From NCBI GenBank assembly GCA_963968595.1, contig CAXAHJ010000012.1:1-56127 (forward strand): a stretch of DNA of 56,127 nt. The letters are read 5' to 3'. The stretch comes from GCA-2730975 sp937893275 (GTDB taxonomy: Bacteria; Verrucomicrobiota; Verrucomicrobiia; Opitutales; Seribacteraceae). Position numbers and translations under genes: made by a program. Of this stretch, positions 50,994-56,127 are shown in pieces (positions within the stretch are counted from its first letter, which is position 1; every line of letters starts with the position of its first letter). The notes beneath the pieces were generated by a model that did no database searches, was not told the DNA's origin, and was given only the letters and a program-made list of their open reading frames with translations.

Positions 50994-53191
50994 AGGTTCC
51001 TCGCAAATGCTTTCTTCTCGGGGCCGGTGGCATGGGTATGGCTCCATTGGCCATGTACTTGCATGGAGCAGGTGTCGATGTGGAAGCTTTTGACGACTCG
51101 TTTCGGGAACCTGTCCGCAGTTTGCTTGAAAAATCTGGAGTGCGTATTCTTTCGGAACCCGTTCCTAGTTTTCGTCCCGACGTCGTGGTTCGGTCTTCCG
51201 CCATTGCCGAGAACCTGCCTGTCTTGGATCAATGGAAGGAGCAAGGGGTACCTGTTTTGAGGAGAGGTGATTTTCTGGCTAAGCTGACTGCCGAATGCAA
51301 AGTTTTGGCCGTGGTCGGGAGTCACGGAAAGACCACCACAGCGGCGATGCTTGCGTGGCTTTTGCGTAAAGCCGATTTCCCATGCGGATACCTCATCGGA
51401 GGATTGTTTCGTGATCCGGAGATCCCTCCCGGAGCGTACTCGAATTCGCCTTGGGTTGTAATCGAGGTGGACGAGAGCGACGGTACGATCGATGAATTTA
51501 GCCCAACCGCCACTCTATGCTTAAACTGCGATTGGGATCACACAGCACAATATTCTTCGCAACAGGGGTTTAGCGAAACCCTCGGCGGACTTTTTTCTCG
51601 TACCGAGAGCGCCGTCATTATTCCTGAGGGTGATGAGCTGGTGGAATTGGCTCAATCCTCGGCGACCTGTCCAACGATCACTTTTGAGAATTCTCTCGAA
51701 CCCGGAGCCTACAATTCATGCAATGCGGCCGCTGCGTTTGCTGCATGTCGTTATCTCGGCCTAAATCCTGACTCTGAGGACTTGGCTGATTTCCCGGGTC
51801 TCGCCCGTCGACAAGTCGTTCTTGCCGAATCGCCCGACAGGCTTGTATTGGAGGACTACGCCCACCATCCCACGGAAATTCGCGCCGTATTAGCGGAAGC
51901 CGAAAATCACTTTCCCGACCGTCGGCTAAAGGTCGTCTTTCAGCCTCATCGCTATTCACGAACACGTGACTTGATCGCTGAGTTCGCCGAGGAATTGTCC
52001 GCGGCCGACGATTTGTTTCTTCTGCCTACCTATGGCGCTTTCGAGTCTCCCGACGTAGATGGATCGGTGGAGAAAATGATGGGCCATTTGCCCCCTCGTC
52101 TTCGCAAGGCGACGCGGGTCTTCTCGCATTTTTCAGATTTGCGGGATGCCATCGGAACAGCACCTCCCGAAGGTGATCAAGTTTTGTTTCTGGGGGCTGG
52201 TGATCTGGATCGACATGCTCACGCCTTCGCCTCCTGGCAACTGTCAAGCGGCGATGCTTGGCGCGCATGGTCCGATTATCTTCAAACGCGCTTGTCGAAG
52301 AACTGCATCGTTCGCATGGACGAACCGTTGGCCGACAAAACTACTTTGCGGGTTGGTGGTTCCGCCACCGCATATGCGGAACCTTCCTGTTCGGAGGATT
52401 TGAGAGAATTGGTGGATGCCTGTTCCCTCTTCGATTTCCCTTTTTTCGTAATGGGGCGTGGTTCCAACTTGATCGTGCCCGACGATGGTTTTCCCGGTCT
52501 GGCTCTTCGTCTCGTAGGGCCTGCTTGGAGAGAAGTTCGCCTAGTCGGCGACGACACTTTTGTTGTCGAGGCTGGAACCAAGTTAAAAGAAATTTGCCGG
52601 TTGGCTTGTGAACACGGGTTGGCAGGCTTTGAGTTTCTGGAAGGCATCCCGGGCACCTTGGGTGGAGCCTTGCGAATGAATGCCGGCGCCATGGGCGGGG
52701 AGACTTGCGACCTTGTCGAGACCGTGACTTTCCTTATGCCGAACGGTCGTGTCCGTGAGATTGCAGGCGAAAACCTAACCGTCGGGTATCGTCTTTGCGC
52801 AGAGGCCAAGGAGGGCATCGTGTTGCGGGCTCGTCTTCGGGCCACCGGTTTTTCGACGAAGACCGAGGTTCGTCAGCGGATCGACGAATTTTCCAAGAAA
52901 CGTTGGGCATCGCAACCTCGCGAATCCAGTGCCGGGTGCATCTTTCGGAACCCGACTGACGATTCCGCTGGACGCCTCATCGACCATCACGGTCTCAAGG
53001 GAGAGTCTCTCGGAGCTGCCTCGATTTCGAACGTTCACGCGAATTTTATCGTCAATCAAGGTGGTGCTACCGCGGATGAGGTTATTAGCCTGATCCGGCG
53101 GGTGCGCGGAAAGGTTAAGGATTCCACTGGTGTGGAACTGCAACCTGAAGTCACCCTTCTGGGGAAAAGCTGGGAGGAAGCATTGAATTGA
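50990..53191 (+). CDS. murC: Fused MurC-MurB (UDP-MurNAc:L-Ala ligase + UDP-MurNAc dehydrogenase)
   Basis: This 733-aa fusion joins the two enzymes flanking UDP-MurNAc. Residues 1 to about 430 are MurC: FLLGAGGMGMAPLAMYLHGAG, VVGSHGKTTTAAM, EVDESDGTIDEFSP, EDYAHHPTEIRAVLAEA and FQPHRYSRTRDL. Residues about 440-733 are MurB: DKTTLRVGGSATAYAEP, VMGRGSNLIVPD, EGIPGTLGGALRMNAGA, then RESSAGCIFRNP with the catalytic Ser, DHHGLKGESLG, and the closing EVTLLG. MurB therefore supplies substrate to MurC in one chain. The start is ATG overlapping the extended murG stop by 4 bp. Confidence 0.95.
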   Translation: MKVPRKCFLLGAGGMGMAPLAMYLHGAGVDVEAFDDSFREPVRSLLEKSGVRILSEPVPSFRPDVVVRSSAIAENLPVLDQWKEQGVPVLRRGDFLAKLTAECKVLAVVGSHGKTTTAAMLAWLLRKADFPCGYLIGGLFRDPEIPPGAYSNSPWVVIEVDESDGTIDEFSPTATLCLNCDWDHTAQYSSQQGFSETLGGLFSRTESAVIIPEGDELVELAQSSATCPTITFENSLEPGAYNSCNAAAAFAACRYLGLNPDSEDLADFPGLARRQVVLAESPDRLVLEDYAHHPTEIRAVLAEAENHFPDRRLKVVFQPHRYSRTRDLIAEFAEELSAADDLFLLPTYGAFESPDVDGSVEKMMGHLPPRLRKATRVFSHFSDLRDAIGTAPPEGDQVLFLGAGDLDRHAHAFASWQLSSGDAWRAWSDYLQTRLSKNCIVRMDEPLADKTTLRVGGSATAYAEPSCSEDLRELVDACSLFDFPFFVMGRGSNLIVPDDGFPGLALRLVGPAWREVRLVGDDTFVVEAGTKLKEICRLACEHGLAGFEFLEGIPGTLGGALRMNAGAMGGETCDLVETVTFLMPNGRVREIAGENLTVGYRLCAEAKEGIVLRARLRATGFSTKTEVRQRIDEFSKKRWASQPRESSAGCIFRNPTDDSAGRLIDHHGLKGESLGAASISNVHANFIVNQGGATADEVISLIRRVRGKVKDSTGVELQPEVTLLGKSWEEALN

Positions 53192-53248
53192 TTGAACACT
53201 GAAAACCAATGGCTGTGGTGGCCTTAACGAGTTGGCGGGTACTCATAT

Positions 53249-54184
53249 ATGACAGAAAATAATTTACCATCGATTACGGTGCTCTCAGGCGGAGTGGGTG
53301 AAGAACGAGAGGTCTCACTTGAGACAGGACAAGCGATTTCATCCGCCCTGCGGGACCGCTTTGGCGTCACCCTCGTGGACTTGGAGCAAACTGCTCTTCC
53401 GCCCGACTTGGACGGCTTGGATACGATCGTGTTTCCCGCCATTCACGGAACTTTTGGAGAAGACGGCACCCTGCAGAGACTCTTGGATGAGCGCGGAGTC
53501 GAGTACGCCGGAAGCTGTTCCACCTCGAGCAAACTGTGCATGGAAAAGCACCTGGCGAAAAATCGGGTATGGGAAGCCGGCGTTCGAGTTGCTCCCGGAA
53601 GATTCTTCCGTGATCTGAGTGAGGTTTCCGCAAGTGATTTGGTTTCTACTCTCGGAAACGATTTGATCGTCAAGCCTACCGACCAAGGAAGCAGTGTTCG
53701 GTTGAGAGTCGTTAAAAGTGAACAAGAATTGAAAGTCCTGCTTCCCGAATTGCCCAAGGGGAACTGGTTGATTGAAAAACGAATCCGTGGTCGTGAGTTG
53801 ACCGTTGGCGTGTTGCGGGGCAAGCCTCTCGGAGTGGTGGAGGTCATTCCGCTCGGTGGGGTCTACGACTACGAGCGAAAGTACCAGTCGGGACAGACCG
53901 AATACCGCTATCCCGCCGTTTTGCCTTGTGAGGTGGAGGAAGAGGTAAAAGACGCTGCCCGCACGGCCTTCGACGTTTGCGGGTGCCGTGATTTCGCTCG
54001 GGTGGATTTTATCGTCTGTGAAGACGGACATTCACATTTTCTTGAGGTTAACACCCTTCCGGGACTCACCGAAACCAGCTTGCTTCCCAAAAGCGCATCC
54101 TGCGCAGGTTACGATTTCGGCCACTTGGCCCAGGAGTTGATAGAGCCGGCAATCGATCGCTTCACCCAACGCAAGGCCTCCTGA
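53249..54184 (+). CDS. ddl: D-alanine--D-alanine ligase
   Basis: Ddl makes the dipeptide used by MurF. The 311-aa ATP-grasp enzyme has VLSGGVGEEREVSLETG, FPAIHGTFGEDGTLQRLL, YAGSCSTSSKLCMEKHLAK, KPTDQGSSVRLRVV, RELTVGVL, ARVDFIV and FLEVNTLPGLTETSLLPKSA. All core motifs are present. It lies 57 bp after murC/B and 28 bp before ftsQ. Confidence 0.95.
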   Translation: MTENNLPSITVLSGGVGEEREVSLETGQAISSALRDRFGVTLVDLEQTALPPDLDGLDTIVFPAIHGTFGEDGTLQRLLDERGVEYAGSCSTSSKLCMEKHLAKNRVWEAGVRVAPGRFFRDLSEVSASDLVSTLGNDLIVKPTDQGSSVRLRVVKSEQELKVLLPELPKGNWLIEKRIRGRELTVGVLRGKPLGVVEVIPLGGVYDYERKYQSGQTEYRYPAVLPCEVEEEVKDAARTAFDVCGCRDFARVDFIVCEDGHSHFLEVNTLPGLTETSLLPKSASCAGYDFGHLAQELIEPAIDRFTQRKAS

Positions 54185-54212
54185 TAAAACGATCCCAAAC
54201 GAGAAGCTCATA

Positions 54213-55130
54213 ATGGCAATTACACGGAAAAAGAACCCCAAGTCCAATCCCGATAGAAGTTGGCGTAACCTTGTTTCCGTTAAACGTCGGCGCCCGATGT
54301 CTTCAGTTGCTTGGCGACGTTCTCTTCTTGGTGTCGGAAAAGTTCTTTTGCTCATCGCTCTCCTAGGTGGTTCCGGATATGGAATTTGGCTCGGTTGCGA
54401 ACACTTTCAGAATAATCCGGGGCCTGTCGACCTCACGGGTCCGGCTCTTCCTGTCGACTCTCTTAAATACGCGACTGATGGTGTGTTGAGCCGGAACTTC
54501 ATCAAGAGGACGCTCCAAATCCCCGAAAATGCCACTCTCATGGACTTGGAACTGAAGGATCTTCGGAGTAAATTGGAAAGGGAACCGCAAATCGCCTTCG
54601 CTCGAGTGCGACGTCGATTCCCTTCCACTCTTCAAGTTGAAATCTCTGAACACAAGCCTCTCTATCGTCTTTTCATTCGCCCCAAGAAAGGCATTCCCGA
54701 AATGTGGCTCGTTTCGGGAGCGGGTGTAATTTACAAAGGCAAAGACTTCCGCAACGCTACTTTGCGCGCCTTGCCTTATCTCAATCCCGATCCCGGCTTG
54801 TTGAAGAAAGACGAAAGGAACGGTTACCAGAGAATTCCTGTTTTAGAGAAGGTTTCGCCGCTTCTCGAAATTGCCCGGAGTGACTTTCCCGAACTATATC
54901 GAGAATGGAAGGTCGTATCTTTTCTTAGACCCGATGCCGATGAATCGGATCCCGGCGCCCATGTCCTGATTGAATCAAAGGGAGTCAAGAAAATGCGTTT
55001 CGCGCCACGTGATTATCGAGCCCAGCTTCGTCGTCTCAAATACCTTCTTCTGGAACCCGGTTTAAAAAATAACAAAAGCATCGATTCAATCGACCTCTCA
55101 CACGGTCGCTCGGTCTTCGCTCGTTTATGA
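54213..55130 (+). CDS. ftsQ: Cell division protein FtsQ (POTRA)
   Basis: This 305-aa bitopic protein has a basic cytoplasmic end (about 1-40), one helix (about 46-64), and a periplasmic POTRA-type region. In it, VLSRNFIKRTLQIPENATLMDLELK matches the FtsQ first domain and ARVRRRFPSTLQVEISEHKPLYRL matches the conserved Arg/Pro-rich strand. The position between ddl and ftsA is the classic one. FtsQ connects early and late divisome proteins. Confidence 0.85.
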   Translation: MAITRKKNPKSNPDRSWRNLVSVKRRRPMSSVAWRRSLLGVGKVLLLIALLGGSGYGIWLGCEHFQNNPGPVDLTGPALPVDSLKYATDGVLSRNFIKRTLQIPENATLMDLELKDLRSKLEREPQIAFARVRRRFPSTLQVEISEHKPLYRLFIRPKKGIPEMWLVSGAGVIYKGKDFRNATLRALPYLNPDPGLLKKDERNGYQRIPVLEKVSPLLEIARSDFPELYREWKVVSFLRPDADESDPGAHVLIESKGVKKMRFAPRDYRAQLRRLKYLLLEPGLKNNKSIDSIDLSHGRSVFARL

Positions 55131-55187
55131 ACCTCTGAAATTTGTCCCGAAACTGGCCCAAGCCATTAAATCAAACTAAATTCGCCC

Positions 55188-56127
55188 ATGAGCAAAATTC
55201 TCGGAGCCGTAGAAATTGGAACCCATAAGGCCAAGGCGATGGTTGGCGTACTTTCTCCTGCGGGCGATCTCAACGTCGTTTCCGCTGCTAGCGTTAGGAA
55301 CGAGGGCGTGCGTAAAGGTGAAATCGTCGATTACCGCAAGACTGCCTCTGCCGTCCATGCCGCGCTTGAGGAAGCAGAGAAGGCCGCGGGAGCAAAAATC
55401 GATGAGGTTTACCTTGCCCAGACCGGGTCGCACCTGAGGGGGGCTCAACTTCGTGGCAGCTCTTCAACCGCCGCTTCCGACAATCGGGTGGAGTTTTCCG
55501 ATATCGAGCGTGCATCGGAGGAGGCCAAACGCAAGGAACCCGAGGAAGGTCGGTGTTTCGTCCACCACGTGCGCTCTCCCATTCTGCTCGACGATCGCAT
55601 CGTCGAAGATCCCGTAGGTATGTGCGGTTCGTCCATCGAGATCGGATACTGGGCCATCGAAGGCGACAACAATGCCATCCAGGAAACCGTTGACATCATT
55701 GACGGTTACGGACGCCTCCCCATTTCTGATCTTTTTGTTTCGTCCATTGCCTCCGGGGCCATCGTGGCGGGGGCCGATCTTCAGCAGTCCGGCGTGCTCG
55801 TTGTGGATATCGGGGCCGGAGTCACCGATTACGTCCTGTATCGGCACGGTCACGTTGCGGCTACCGGCGTAGTGTGCGTGGGAGGAGATCACGTAAGCGG
55901 CGACCTCAGCATGGGCCTTCGCATTCTCGAGCCTTATGCCGAGGATATCAAGATCGAGCACGGCAAGGCCATGGTCGATGAGTCCGATGCCAAGGAGGAC
56001 GTGTGGCTCATTGGCAACAAGACGATCGGCGATCGCACCGTTTCACGGAAATCCATTTGCCAAGTCATCAACGCGAGGGTGGTCGAGCTTTTCGAAATCA
56101 TCGCCAAGGAAATCGGCTCCTTGCTGG
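55188..56127 (+). CDS. ftsA: Cell division protein FtsA (3' partial)
   Basis: FtsA is the actin-like membrane tether of FtsZ. The window ends inside the gene after 313 codons. Present are the phosphate-1 loop VEIGTHKAKAMVGVL, the 1C-domain region around RKGEIVDYRK, the phosphate-2 segment VVDIGAGVTDYVLY and GGDHVSGDLSMGLRI. It begins 57 bp after ftsQ. The first loop reads EIGTHK where most FtsA have DIGTSK; family assignment is still clear. Confidence 0.92.
   Translation, partial: MSKILGAVEIGTHKAKAMVGVLSPAGDLNVVSAASVRNEGVRKGEIVDYRKTASAVHAALEEAEKAAGAKIDEVYLAQTGSHLRGAQLRGSSSTAASDNRVEFSDIERASEEAKRKEPEEGRCFVHHVRSPILLDDRIVEDPVGMCGSSIEIGYWAIEGDNNAIQETVDIIDGYGRLPISDLFVSSIASGAIVAGADLQQSGVLVVDIGAGVTDYVLYRHGHVAATGVVCVGGDHVSGDLSMGLRILEPYAEDIKIEHGKAMVDESDAKEDVWLIGNKTIGDRTVSRKSICQVINARVVELFEIIAKEIGSLL

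Overview
This 56 kb window reads as chromosomal DNA of a diderm bacterium, most likely a member of Verrucomicrobiota (Opitutae-like). That placement is an inference from gene content and order. It rests on a division/cell-wall (dcw) cluster carrying a fused murC-murB and a triple-LysM gene between murD and ftsW, many PVC-type lipoproteins and repeat proteins, scarce Shine-Dalgarno sites, and frequent GTG/TTG starts. A Kdo transferase (WaaA) and a meso-diaminopimelate-type MurE (DNPR motif) point to an LPS-bearing outer membrane and ordinary diderm peptidoglycan.

Layout. 1-6 kb holds the 3' end of a squalene-cyclase-like repeat protein, a secreted protein with a duplicated domain and an [N/S]PFD-repeat tail, a MORN/YwqK-like lipoprotein, and a serine-protease pair: a four-PDZ HtrA next to a paralogue that has lost its catalytic His and Ser. 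6-12 kb holds an AI-2E-type membrane protein, a CATTGCGAGG-type palindromic repeat, a small unknown gene, dnaE and rpsU. 12.2-15.8 kb is the most unusual part: two adjacent genes set between rpsU and lysS. One encodes a TPR-S/SLOG-like/class III nucleotidyl cyclase and the other a TIR domain fused to an FGE-sulfatase-fold domain. It looks like a signalling or anti-phage module. 15.8-24 kb holds lysS, a small membrane protein, and a leftward ychF-lipoprotein-resB-ccsA group for cytochrome c maturation, then tRNA-His. 24-34.5 kb holds an esterase, a leftward phnDCE-type transporter, waaA, trpA, miaA, nadK, a membrane pseudokinase and a GYF_2-like lipoprotein. 34.5-38 kb holds a PpiD/SurA-like membrane protein and tlyA.

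38.3 kb to the end is the dcw cluster: mraZ-rsmH-ftsL-ftsI-murE-murF-mraY-murD-lysM-ftsW-murG-murC/B-ddl-ftsQ-ftsA. Together these genes make lipid II, flip or polymerise it, and build the divisome. Five TG-boxes on an exact 10-bp period lie just upstream of mraZ and are probably its own operator. murG is interrupted by one in-frame TAG. Beyond it the same frame stays open and ends in a perfect ATGA overlap with murC/B.

Main points for a second look: (i) the cyclase/TIR-FGE pair, whose cyclase keeps its metal and transition-state residues but has Asn at both base-selecting positions; (ii) the murG amber codon; (iii) the MraZ-box array; (iv) degenerate enzymes (pseudo-HtrA, pseudokinase); (v) EF-hand-like loops inside CcsA; (vi) the PFD-repeat protein.
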